Part shown: positions 7,526 through 15,778 of the stretch, piece after piece
How the letters are laid out: the number at the start of each line of letters is the position of its first letter
Position numbering within the stretch: position 1 is the stretch's first letter
From: Planctomycetota bacterium
GTDB lineage: Bacteria; Planctomycetota; UBA1135; UBA2386
DNA: 64,000 nucleotides
Reading direction: 5' to 3'
Assembly (NCBI GenBank): GCA_947444055.1
Contig: CANEYR010000002.1
Coordinates: 62,001 to 126,000 of the forward strand
Made by a program: the position numbers and the translations under genes
The notes under the pieces: model-generated
What the model saw: only the letters and a program-made list of their open reading frames with translations
What the model was told of the DNA's origin: nothing
Database searches by the model: none

Positions 7526-9189
7526 TCCGCGGCCTTGGCTTGCGGGATCGGCAGCGATTGGTCGAAGCGCAGCCCTGCTGGTTGCAGGGCGATCGCTTCC
7601 AGGTCGTTCATCAACTGCAGGCGCGCGATCGAGTAGTCGACGATGGCGGCGGTCAATTCGAGTTGGGCTTGCAACAGCGCGTCTTGGGCGTCGAGCTTCT
7701 CCAGCGCATCGACGCGGCCGGCGTCGTACAGGTCAGTCGTTGCTTCGACGCGCTGGCCCGCCAGTTCGACCGCGACGGTTTGAATGCGGAAGCTGTCGAT
7801 GGCGCTCTGGATGTTGCGCAACGACGTGCGAACGCCGGCGCCGACCTGATCTTCGCTCTCTTCGCGCGAGCGAACGGCCTGGTCGAAACTGATCAGCGCG
7901 CCGCGGTAGGCGTTGCGTTCCGCCAACTTGTCGAGCGCCAAATCGAGTTGGAACCCAGCCGACCAGTTGACGCGCGACCAGTCGAGATTGAGTCCTTTGC
8001 CAGACTCGGCGGGCACGTTGAGCGCTGCCGTGAAGTCGAGCGCCATCGTCAGCGCATCCTCGGCGACGTAAATGCGGCGACCGGCGTCCTCGACTTCATC
8101 GATGACGGTGCGATGGTCCAAACGCCGTTGCAGGGCGAGGTCGAGGGCCGAGTTTTCGGTCAGTGTCACTTCGCTGACGCCTTGCGCGTTCAACTTCTCG
8201 ATCTCCTTCGGATCGAGTTCGAGCTGAGCCGTGATGGGCAGGCCGAGCGTGAGCTTGAAGCGATCCAGGGCACCCTGCAGCCGGTTCTTGGCCGCCACGC
8301 GCTGGGCGTCAGCGGAGAACTCGCTCTGCTTGGCGCGGCCGAGGTCCGTGATGGTGCGACGCCCGGCGTCGAACAGCTCTTCGATTTGCTCGCGCGATTG
8401 GCGCAAGGTGCGGTAGTTGGCTTCGACGTTGACGAGGTCGGCCATCTGCGCCGCGACGTTCCAGTAGTCGCTGACGATGGTGACTGCGAAGTCGGCGCGG
8501 AAACGTTCGAAGCTGCGCATCGCGTAGATGACGTCGCGTTCGGATTGCGTCAGCGGCTCGCGCACGATGCGGCGCCCCGCACCACTCAGCAGCGGTTGGG
8601 TCAGAGTCAGGTTGAGGATCGAGCTGCCGTCGAAGCTGCCGCCCGAGATCACCGAGCGCAGGAAGGTGTTGACGAAGCTCGCGACCACGCGCGTGCCGGC
8701 CACACTGGTTGCGCTGGCCCCCAGGTCGTTGCCGAGCCGTGCATCGGCGCTGGTGTCTGACTCGCCACTCACTTCCCCTTCGCCGCCGCCGCCAAACCGC
8801 CAAGCGAAGTCATGTTGGCTGCGCGTCAGGCTCAGCGCCGCCAGATACAGCTGTTCCTTCTGCCGCTGGAAGTCGCGGCTGTTCTCGGCGGCGACATCTA
8901 AGGCCTGCGCCAACGACAGGTTCACTGGTTGCTTGGTGGCGACCAGCTTTTCGCGCAGTGTGTCAACAGGCCGTTCGACGGCGAACTTGGGTCGCTCCGC
9001 GGTGGTTGTCCCGCTGACCTTCTGCGCGACTTCGTCGAGGATCGAATAGACCTGCTCATCGGCCGACTCCTTGTTGGCACTCGGGGACCAGCAAGCAGCG
9101 AGTGCCAAGAGGCACAGCGACGACGTCGAGCGATAGAAGGCTTGGTTCTGCAAGGCGAACGGATGGTTGCGGGCGGCTTTGGTGGGCAA
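7522..9189 (-). CDS. TolC-family outer-membrane efflux lipoprotein
   Basis: A 555-residue outer-membrane factor. It has an N-terminal lipoprotein signal (lipobox LAAC, Cys33). Two long alpha-helical coiled-coil repeats carry family hallmarks such as LNLTLTQPLLSGAGR (strand region), YWNVAAQ, and VELAGQRVEATTDLYDAGRVDALEKLDAQ in pieces near 480-510. It is the first gene of the four-gene minus-strand export operon and gives the exit duct for the MacAB-like pump. Its 5' end faces the coaB gene across a 104-bp divergent spacer (9190-9293) that must hold both promoters; I see no convincing -10/-35 pair there. Confidence 0.9.
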   Translation of the reverse strand: MPTKAARNHPFALQNQAFYRSTSSLCLLALAACWSPSANKESADEQVYSILDEVAQKVSGTTTAERPKFAVERPVDTLREKLVATKQPVNLSLAQALDVAAENSRDFQRQKEQLYLAALSLTRSQHDFAWRFGGGGEGEVSGESDTSADARLGNDLGASATSVAGTRVVASFVNTFLRSVISGGSFDGSSILNLTLTQPLLSGAGRRIVREPLTQSERDVIYAMRSFERFRADFAVTIVSDYWNVAAQMADLVNVEANYRTLRQSREQIEELFDAGRRTITDLGRAKQSEFSADAQRVAAKNRLQGALDRFKLTLGLPITAQLELDPKEIEKLNAQGVSEVTLTENSALDLALQRRLDHRTVIDEVEDAGRRIYVAEDALTMALDFTAALNVPAESGKGLNLDWSRVNWSAGFQLDLALDKLAERNAYRGALISFDQAVRSREESEDQVGAGVRTSLRNIQSAIDSFRIQTVAVELAGQRVEATTDLYDAGRVDALEKLDAQDALLQAQLELTAAIVDYSIARLQLMNDLEAIALQPAGLRFDQSLPIPQAKAAE

Positions 9190-9293
9190 CGGTCTTAGAA
9201 GGCCTTCGATGTTTTTTCTCCCCCGCGCCGCTCGTGTTACTACGATAGGACGGCTGGCGGTTGCGGCCCAGAAGGCCGCTGTTCGACGGGGGT

Positions 9294-9947
9294 ATGGTCT
9301 CCATCTTGATCACGGCGGGTCCGACCCGCGAGTACCTCGACGACGTGCGATTCCTGAGCAATGGCAGCTCGGGACGCATGGGGTGCGCCTTGGCGCAGGC
9401 GGCCCGCCAGGCGGGTTGCAGCGTCACCTTGGTGCTCGGCCCCATCGAACGCACACCACCTAGCGAGGTCGCTGTGGTGCCGGTGGTTTCGGCGTTGGAG
9501 ATGCAAACTGCCGCTGAACGCGCGTTCGCCAGTTGTGACATCGTGATCGCGGCCGCAGCGGTCAGCGACTGGCGCCCGCAGCAGCGTTCGCTCGGTAAGC
9601 CAGCACGCGTGGAAGGCGCGGTTCGCCTCGACCTGGTACCGAATCCTGACATCGTCGCGGGGCTCGCGGCGCAGAAGCGTCACCGTGTGGTGGTCGGCTT
9701 CGCCCTCGAGTCCAGCGCCGCGGGCATGCCGGCGGCGATCGTGCGCGGCCGCGAGAAGCTGCGCCGCAAGGGGCTCGATCTCGTCGTCGTCAACCTGCAC
9801 GACACGATTGGCAATACCGCAGCGGAGTTCGTTCTGTGCCATGCCGATGGCCGCGACGAGCCGCTGCCTCGACTCAACAAAGAAGCTGCCGCGACGCACA
9901 TCGTCACGGTGGCTCTGCACCTGTGGCGGATGAGGGAATCGAAGTGA
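9294..9947 (+). CDS. coaB: phosphopantothenate-cysteine ligase (CoaB domain, stand-alone)
   Basis: A 217-residue CoaB. It ligates 4'-phosphopantothenate to cysteine in coenzyme A synthesis. The family signature is clear at the N terminus: ITAGPTREYLDDVRFLSN with GSSGRMG following (residues 6-30). Later come AAAVSDW (about 94-100), KPARVEG, LVPNPDIVAGLA and GFALES. Most bacteria fuse CoaB to CoaC (the decarboxylase); only the ligase half is here, so CoaC must be encoded elsewhere. The start is the ATG at 9294 behind a G-rich stretch (CGGGGGT). It overlaps the ftsK start by 4 bp (GTGA). Confidence 0.9.
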   Translation: MVSILITAGPTREYLDDVRFLSNGSSGRMGCALAQAARQAGCSVTLVLGPIERTPPSEVAVVPVVSALEMQTAAERAFASCDIVIAAAAVSDWRPQQRSLGKPARVEGAVRLDLVPNPDIVAGLAAQKRHRVVVGFALESSAAGMPAAIVRGREKLRRKGLDLVVVNLHDTIGNTAAEFVLCHADGRDEPLPRLNKEAAATHIVTVALHLWRMRESK

Positions 9948-12742
9948 GCAAGAGCGAAAACAAAGAGTCCGAGGCGCCGCCGAAGAAGCGCGCCAACCGC
10001 TACGTGCCGCTGGACGACGTCAGGCCACCGGGCTTGTCGCAGCGCGCGCGGGAAGTGGTGGCGTTGGCCCTATGCGGGTTCGCGCTGTACGCGATGTTGT
10101 GTCTGGCGACGTTCAGCAAGGCCAACCTCGACGCCGAGATCCCGACGGGAGGCATGCAGAACCTTGGTGGTGCCATTGGCTACCACCTGGCGCATGGCTT
10201 CACGCGGTCGCTCGGGCTCGCCGGCTGGGTCCCGTTCGCCATGCTGTTGTGCAGCGCGCTGTGGCTGTTCGTCGGTCGCCCGCTGCAACGCCCGACCATC
10301 AAGGCGCTCGGCACCGTGGTGTTCGCGGCGATGCTGTCGATCCTGTTCGCGGGTGGTGACGGCCAGGCCGGTGTCAGCGCGACCACTCCATGGGGGGCTG
10401 GTGGCGTGTTTGGGCACACGGTGTCGCCGCGGCTTGAAGCGGGGTTTGGCAGCACCGGCCGATTGTTGCTGGTGATCTTCGGTGCCGTGATGGCTCTGAT
10501 GATCGCCACCGAGTGGTTGTTCTCGCAGTTGGTGCTGCGGGCCGTGGCTGGCATGGAGGCGCTGTGGCGTCGACTGCTGCGCCGACCTGCCGCTGCTGCG
10601 GTCGGCGGTGGCGCGATGCTGGACGAAGAGGATGACGTGCTGCCGAAGCGGCGGCGGCGTGCGCTTGCCGATGACAAGTCGGGGGCGACGCCGGGCAATG
10701 CGATTGAGCTGCCCGGTGACGAGATCGCGACGGCGACGAAGCGCCCGAGTCCGAACGACACCGACGAAGCCAGTGACGACATCCGACCGAGCGAACTGGC
10801 TGTGGCCGCGGGCCCGGATGACGACCGCAAGGGCGCGTCCCGGCGTCGACGCGGCCGTTCGGCCGCTAGCGAGGACATGGAGGCGAGCAAGGATGCGGCG
10901 AGCGAGCCGATTGTGGTGATCCCTGCATTGGTGGACGACGAGGACGTCGTGGGCAGTTCACGCCAGCAAGAGGACGTGGGCGACAGCGTCGACCACAGCT
11001 CCGCGGTCGCGGCCGCACCGGTAACGCCGCCGCCAATGCCGATCGTGGTGTTGAAGCCAAAGCCGCCGAAGCCGAAGCCGCCGAAGCCGAAACCGAAGAA
11101 GCCGGCCGGCCAGAGCACGTTGCCGTTTGAGGACTACCCGTTCCCGCCGATCGAGTTGTTTCAGGAGCCCGCACTCAACGACGCGACCGTCACGTCCGAC
11201 ATGTTGGCCAAGGGTGGGCAAGCGATCGTCAACAAGTTGGCGAACTTCGGCATCCAGTCGGTGGTGGTCGAGGCCTCGGTCGGCCCGGCCGTTACACAGT
11301 ATGAACTGCGCCTCGACGAGAGCATCCGCGTCAACAAGATCGCCGGCTTCGAGTCCGACCTCGCGGCGGCCCTGAAGGCGGTGTCGGTGCGCGTCGTGGC
11401 GCCCATTCCCGGCAAGGACACGATTGGCATCGAGGTGCCGAACGCCGAACGCCAGAAAGTGTTCATGCGCGATCTGCTCGACCAGTTCGGTCGCTCCGAG
11501 GATCTGGCGATCCCGCTCTACCTTGGCAAGGACGTCGCTGGCAATGCGATCGTCGAAGACCTGGCGCGCATGCCGCACTTGCTGATCGCCGGCACCACGG
11601 GTTCGGGCAAGTCGGTGTGCATCAATACGATCTTGCTGTCGATCCTGATGACGCGCACGCCGAGTCAGGTGAAGTTGATCCTGGTCGACCCGAAGATGGT
11701 GGAGTTGCAGGCCTACAAGCGGGTGCCGCACCTGTGCTGCGATGTTGTCACCAACATGAAGAAGGCTGCCGGCGTGCTGCAGTGGGCAGTCGACGAGATG
11801 GAGAACCGTTACGCGCTGCTGTCGGGAGCCGGCGTCAACCACATTCGCAACTACAACCGCCTCGGTCAGCAAGAGCTCGCGAAGCGTTTGCAGCGCGAAC
11901 CCGACCCCGAGCGGGTGCAGTTGCCGTACGTCGTCATCGTCATCGACGAGTTCGCCGACTTGATGAACGTGGCGCAGAACGAAATCGAGGAGCTGATCCA
12001 ACGTCTGGCCCAGAAGTCGCGCGCCGTCGGCATGCATGTCATCCTGGCTACCCAGCGCCCATCCAGTGAAGTCATCACCGGCATCATCAAGGCCAACCTG
12101 CCGTGCCAGATCGCCTTCAAGGTCAATCGGCGCATTGATTCGCGCGTGATCCTCGACGCCAATGGGGCTGAGAAGCTGCTCGGCTTTGGCGACATGCTCT
12201 ACATGCCGCCGGGGGGTGGGGCGTTGATGCGGGCGCAGGGCACGTTCGTGGCGGACGATGAAATGCAGGCGGTCGTGCGGTTCTTGGAGGAACACGGCCA
12301 GGAGCCGCAGTTCACGGCGGCGTTGATGCAGACGCAGAGCAGTTCGCGGCCCGCCATCGCCGATCGGGATGAACGCTACCGCGAAGCGGTCGAGATCATC
12401 CTCGGCCAACAGCGCGGTTCGGCGACCCTGCTGCAGCGCGCCCTCGCGGTCGGCTATACGCGGGCGACGCGCTTGCTTGAGCTGATGGAAGAGGACAGCA
12501 TCGTCGGCGCTTTCGTCGGCAGTAAGTCGCGTGAGGTGCTACTGACGCTCGAAGAGTGGCGGGCCCGCGAAGAGCAGCGTGAAGCACTTGCCGAGGAAGC
12601 GCCGCCGGACGAGGGCGGCGGCGACGAAGCCGCGGCGGCTGCTGAGGATGTTGTGGACCCGGCCACGGTGATGCCCGACGGCGAGGTTGGGCCCGTGGGG
12701 GAAGGCGAAGCCGCAGCTCCCGACGCGGAGGGCTCTCGCTGA
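9944..12742 (+). CDS. ftsK: FtsK/SpoIIIE-type DNA translocase
   Basis: A 932-residue chromosome translocase of the division septum. The start is the GTG at 9944 within GTGA, coupled to coaB. There are four membrane segments in the first 200 residues (for example CGFALYAMLCLA and WVPFAMLLCSALWLFVG). A long acidic and basic linker (about 220-400) follows, with a run of KPPKPK-type repeats. The motor has Walker A GTTGSGKS (550-557) and Walker B VVIVIDEF (663-670). The C-terminal gamma winged-helix domain (about 808-872, ILGQQRGSATLLQRALAVGY) reads KOPS-type polarity sites. A further acidic tail (about 60 residues) follows gamma, which is unusual because gamma normally ends the protein. The next gene is a motor-less relative. 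Confidence 0.95.
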   Translation: MSKSENKESEAPPKKRANRYVPLDDVRPPGLSQRAREVVALALCGFALYAMLCLATFSKANLDAEIPTGGMQNLGGAIGYHLAHGFTRSLGLAGWVPFAMLLCSALWLFVGRPLQRPTIKALGTVVFAAMLSILFAGGDGQAGVSATTPWGAGGVFGHTVSPRLEAGFGSTGRLLLVIFGAVMALMIATEWLFSQLVLRAVAGMEALWRRLLRRPAAAAVGGGAMLDEEDDVLPKRRRRALADDKSGATPGNAIELPGDEIATATKRPSPNDTDEASDDIRPSELAVAAGPDDDRKGASRRRRGRSAASEDMEASKDAASEPIVVIPALVDDEDVVGSSRQQEDVGDSVDHSSAVAAAPVTPPPMPIVVLKPKPPKPKPPKPKPKKPAGQSTLPFEDYPFPPIELFQEPALNDATVTSDMLAKGGQAIVNKLANFGIQSVVVEASVGPAVTQYELRLDESIRVNKIAGFESDLAAALKAVSVRVVAPIPGKDTIGIEVPNAERQKVFMRDLLDQFGRSEDLAIPLYLGKDVAGNAIVEDLARMPHLLIAGTTGSGKSVCINTILLSILMTRTPSQVKLILVDPKMVELQAYKRVPHLCCDVVTNMKKAAGVLQWAVDEMENRYALLSGAGVNHIRNYNRLGQQELAKRLQREPDPERVQLPYVVIVIDEFADLMNVAQNEIEELIQRLAQKSRAVGMHVILATQRPSSEVITGIIKANLPCQIAFKVNRRIDSRVILDANGAEKLLGFGDMLYMPPGGGALMRAQGTFVADDEMQAVVRFLEEHGQEPQFTAALMQTQSSSRPAIADRDERYREAVEIILGQQRGSATLLQRALAVGYTRATRLLELMEEDSIVGAFVGSKSREVLLTLEEWRAREEQREALAEEAPPDEGGGDEAAAAAEDVVDPATVMPDGEVGPVGEGEAAAPDAEGSR

Positions 12743-12842
12743 CGCCGTCCCATCGCTTGTGGCGTGCTAGGCAGCGCTGTAGATTCCTAGTGTTCCGTTC
12801 GGTGGCGCCGGACGAACGCTGAGCAACCGCCTGGAGGGGCGC

Positions 12843-14264
12843 ATGACCGTGAATTCGCTGGCTTCACCGGACTTCTCTCGTCCATCGCGCACCGTCGCCG
12901 AGTGGCTGTGGCCATTCATCCCAATGGGGATCGCGGCGTTGTCGCTGTCGGCGCTGGTTTACTACCACCTGCATCAGCAAGTCTTCGAGGTCCGCTCGGC
13001 GCTGCAGCAGTTCTATGCCGGCCTCTACCGCATGGTCGGGTTTGCCCCGGCGGTGATGTTCTTCTTCTTCGTGATCGTGTGGAGCACGATCTGGCTGGTG
13101 GTCGGCAAGCTCGATCGCCCGCTATCGCGCCTTGGTCGCTTGGTGGCGATGGCGGTGATGCTCGGCATCTTTCTCAACCTCGGCGATGGCAAGGTTTCGC
13201 CCGACTTGCACAAGGGCGCGATCGGGGCCTGGTTTGCGGAGACGTTGGTCGGGGCGTTCGGCTACCTGCCGAGCCTGATTGTCGTCGGCGCCATCACCTT
13301 CGCGTCCTTGCTGTTGGCCACGGACTACCTCTTTCACGAGAGCTTCGAGCGAATGCGAATTCGCCAGCGGCCGCTGCTGGATGTCGGCGTGGAAGATGCG
13401 GTTACGGAACACTTGCGTGGCTTGGCTGAATCGGCGCCGGTGGTCTCGCCGACCATCTCGCCGACCATCTCGCCTGCCGTCTCGCCTGCCGTCGCGCCGT
13501 TGGCTGACGAGGCCACCGAGGCCCCGGCGAACGAGGCGCCAGCGCATGCTGCTAACGACCAGCAGGGAGTCGATCCGGACGAGCCGTCCGCCAGCCCCTC
13601 GTACCTAGAGCGGCGTCGGCGGCGCGAAGAACGTTCCTGGCGGCGTCATGACGAAGACGAATGGGTGCCCGCCGCGCCGGAGAGCCAGGAGATCGACAAC
13701 CCTGAAATCTCCGCCGTCCTGCCCGTGGTTGAGGCCGAACTCAGTGTCGTCGTGGCGCCCGATTTGCAAGGTGTGGCGGCGGTGGATTCGCCAGTCGAAG
13801 TCGAGCCAAGCGCGGCACCTTCACCGGTCGCTGAGTTGGCAGGGACGATCGGCGAGAGTTCGGTTGCTGACACCAACACCGAGCCTGTCGACGGTGAGTC
13901 TTCGCCAACTGCCTTCGATCCTGGTTCGGTCTGGCCAGACGAGCTACCGCCGCCGGTCGAACGCATGGTGACGATCCCGAGGCCGGATCCAGCGCCAGCG
14001 CCAGCGCCAGCACAGGAGCCGGTGACGGATGGGTGGCCAGAGTCGCCGCGCAAGCAGCAGCAGCTGTTTGGTGCTCAGCTCGAGGAAGGCTTGGTGCAGG
14101 AAGCCATTGATGTCGTGACGGGATCGCGCCGTGCCAGCGTGGTGTTGCTGCAACGCAAGCTGCGCATCGATTACGCGCGGGCCTCAGAGTTGTTGATCGA
14201 GCTGGCGGCCCGCGGCGTGATCGCCCTCGAAGGCGACGCGACGCATGGTCGCGTGCTCGGTTGA
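12843..14264 (+). CDS. motor-less FtsK-like protein: membrane anchor, linker and gamma domain only
   Basis: A 473-residue protein built like the FtsK encoded just upstream but without the ATPase. The N terminus has four predicted membrane segments (about 22-42, 67-88, 98-114, 141-161). Its segment APAVMFFFFVIVWSTIWLVVG and the later GDGK and ATDYLFHESF stretches line up in order with WVPFAMLLCSALWLFVG, GGDGQ and ATEWLFSQ of FtsK. Next is a long acidic, Pro/Ala-rich linker (about 175-405) holding a TISP/AVSP repeat. The C-terminal 62 residues match the gamma winged helix (VTGSRRASVVLLQRKLRIDY against LGQQRGSATLLQRALAVGY). No Walker A or B exists. It probably arose by duplication of ftsK and could modulate FtsK assembly or DNA recognition. 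The role is inference; the architecture is directly seen. Confidence 0.8.
   Translation: MTVNSLASPDFSRPSRTVAEWLWPFIPMGIAALSLSALVYYHLHQQVFEVRSALQQFYAGLYRMVGFAPAVMFFFFVIVWSTIWLVVGKLDRPLSRLGRLVAMAVMLGIFLNLGDGKVSPDLHKGAIGAWFAETLVGAFGYLPSLIVVGAITFASLLLATDYLFHESFERMRIRQRPLLDVGVEDAVTEHLRGLAESAPVVSPTISPTISPAVSPAVAPLADEATEAPANEAPAHAANDQQGVDPDEPSASPSYLERRRRREERSWRRHDEDEWVPAAPESQEIDNPEISAVLPVVEAELSVVVAPDLQGVAAVDSPVEVEPSAAPSPVAELAGTIGESSVADTNTEPVDGESSPTAFDPGSVWPDELPPPVERMVTIPRPDPAPAPAPAQEPVTDGWPESPRKQQQLFGAQLEEGLVQEAIDVVTGSRRASVVLLQRKLRIDYARASELLIELAARGVIALEGDATHGRVLG
13443..13490 (+). repeat. 12-bp tandem repeat, four copies, in the linker of the motor-less FtsK-like gene
   Basis: Four units of the type (G/A)TCTCGCC(G/T)(A/C)CC run in frame and encode SPT/I-type residues (TISP, TISP, AVSP, AVAP follow one another in the linker). 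A fifth, diverged unit follows. Confidence 0.8.
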
Positions 14265-14290
14265 TCTGCCCGTTCGAGTGCAGATTTCTT
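14264..14290 (+). terminator. possible weak hairpin terminator after the motor-less FtsK-like gene
   Basis: ATCTGC (14264-14269) can pair with GCAGAT (14280-14285) across a 10-nt loop, followed by TTCTT. The stem is only 6 bp, so termination may be partial. It lies in the 164-bp gap before dnaB. Confidence 0.3.
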
Positions 14291-14428
14291 GCGAGTGCGT
14301 GCAGGCTCGCGGTGGAGCGGCTCGTGGCGCGTCATCCCCACTCACTCCACGATTGCTGACAGGTTCTCCACAGAGCGTTGGCTTGCGGTCTCCAACGTGG
14401 TTGCTAAGGAAGACTCGGGCGGTGATGC

Positions 14429-15778
14429 ATGGTGGATTTCAAGCAGACCTTTGATGGGCGCGGTGTGCCGCAGAATCTCGAGGCCGAACGATCGGTGCTC
14501 GGGGCGTTGCTCCTGCACTCCGATGCGGTGGTGGACGTCACGTTCCTCAAGCCGGACGACTTCTACCTGCCTCGTCATCAGCTGATCTTTCAATCGATTG
14601 TCGGCGCCTACAACGGTCGCCACGCCACCGACCCCATCGTGGTTGGCGAGGAGCTGTCGCGCAGCGGGCGGCTGCAGGAAGCTGGCGGACACGAACAATT
14701 GCTCGATCTGATGGAGAGCGTGGTGACGGCGGCCGGTGTCGTCTACCACGCTGAGATCGTGCGCGAGAAGGCGATCCAGCGGAAGCTGCTGGAGACCTGC
14801 CTCGATGTCGCTCGTCGCGCCTACGACAACGAGATGGACGCCAAGGAGCTGCTGGACGAAGCCGAGCGGCAGATCTTCGAAATCTCGCGAATGGACAAGA
14901 GTGGCGACGCGGTCAGCATCGCCGACGTGTTGCAGTCGACCTTCGAACGCATCGATCGCCTGCGCGAACGTGACGGCCGTTTGACCGGGCTCGACACCGA
15001 CTTCTACGACCTCAACGACATCACCGGCGGCCTGCAGCCGGGCGAGTTGATCATCATCGCGGCGCGCCCCTCGATGGGCAAAACGACGTTCGCCCTCAAC
15101 CTGACCGAGCGCTCAGCCAGCAAAGGCGCCTGCGTGGCGTTCTTCTCGCTCGAAATGTCGAACCAGCAGATCATCCAGAACATGCTGTGTTGCCGGGCGC
15201 AGATCGACGGCCAGGCGATGCGCCGCGGCCGCATCACCGACCAGCAGTACAAGCGGTTGCAAGAGGAAGCGGCCCGGCTCTACGAAACGCCGATCTTCGT
15301 CGACGACACGCCAGGCATCTCGATCACCCAGCTGCGGGCCAAGTGCCGCCGACTCAAGCAGAAGAACAAGATCGACCTCGTGGTTGTCGACTACCTGCAG
15401 CTGATGTCCGGCGGCGGCCGCTTCGAGAGCCGTCAGCAGGAGATTTCCGCGATCTCGCGTGGTTTGAAGAGCATTGCGCGCGAGCTTTCCATCCCGGTGA
15501 TCGCGCTATCGCAGCTCAACCGCGACGTCGAGAACCGCGACGACCACAAGCCACGCATGAGTGACTTGCGTGAGTCGGGGGCAATCGAGCAGGATGCCGA
15601 CGTCATTGTCTTGCTGCACCGCGACGACTACTACAAACCGACCGAACAGAATGCTGGCTTGGCGCAGATCATCATCGCCAAGCAGCGCAACGGCCCGACC
15701 GGCGAAGTCGTGCTGCGGTTCTTCCGCGAGTACATGCGTTTTGAGAACTACACCAGACGGGCTGAACCGATGCAGTGA
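14429..15778 (+). CDS. dnaB: replicative DNA helicase DnaB
   Basis: A 449-residue replicative helicase. The N-terminal domain opens with VPQNLEAERSVLGALLLH, as in DnaB. The RecA-like motor has Walker A ARPSMGKTT (about 212-220) and Walker B LVVVDYLQLMSGGGR (about 318-332). The C-terminal stretches SQLNRDVENRDDHKPRMSDL and SGAIEQDADVIVLLHRDDYY (about 355-395) are also typical. Length is normal (E. coli 471). It unwinds DNA ahead of the fork and recruits primase. The gene lies 164 bp after the FtsK-like gene, and its 3' end overlaps the coding frame of the next gene on any reasonable start of that gene. Confidence 0.97.
   Translation: MVDFKQTFDGRGVPQNLEAERSVLGALLLHSDAVVDVTFLKPDDFYLPRHQLIFQSIVGAYNGRHATDPIVVGEELSRSGRLQEAGGHEQLLDLMESVVTAAGVVYHAEIVREKAIQRKLLETCLDVARRAYDNEMDAKELLDEAERQIFEISRMDKSGDAVSIADVLQSTFERIDRLRERDGRLTGLDTDFYDLNDITGGLQPGELIIIAARPSMGKTTFALNLTERSASKGACVAFFSLEMSNQQIIQNMLCCRAQIDGQAMRRGRITDQQYKRLQEEAARLYETPIFVDDTPGISITQLRAKCRRLKQKNKIDLVVVDYLQLMSGGGRFESRQQEISAISRGLKSIARELSIPVIALSQLNRDVENRDDHKPRMSDLRESGAIEQDADVIVLLHRDDYYKPTEQNAGLAQIIIAKQRNGPTGEVVLRFFREYMRFENYTRRAEPMQ

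Noticed and set aside
9836-9943. Longer N terminus for FtsK starting inside coaB
   Set aside because: The extra residues are an out-of-frame reading of coaB; the GTG at 9944 gives a standard coupled start.
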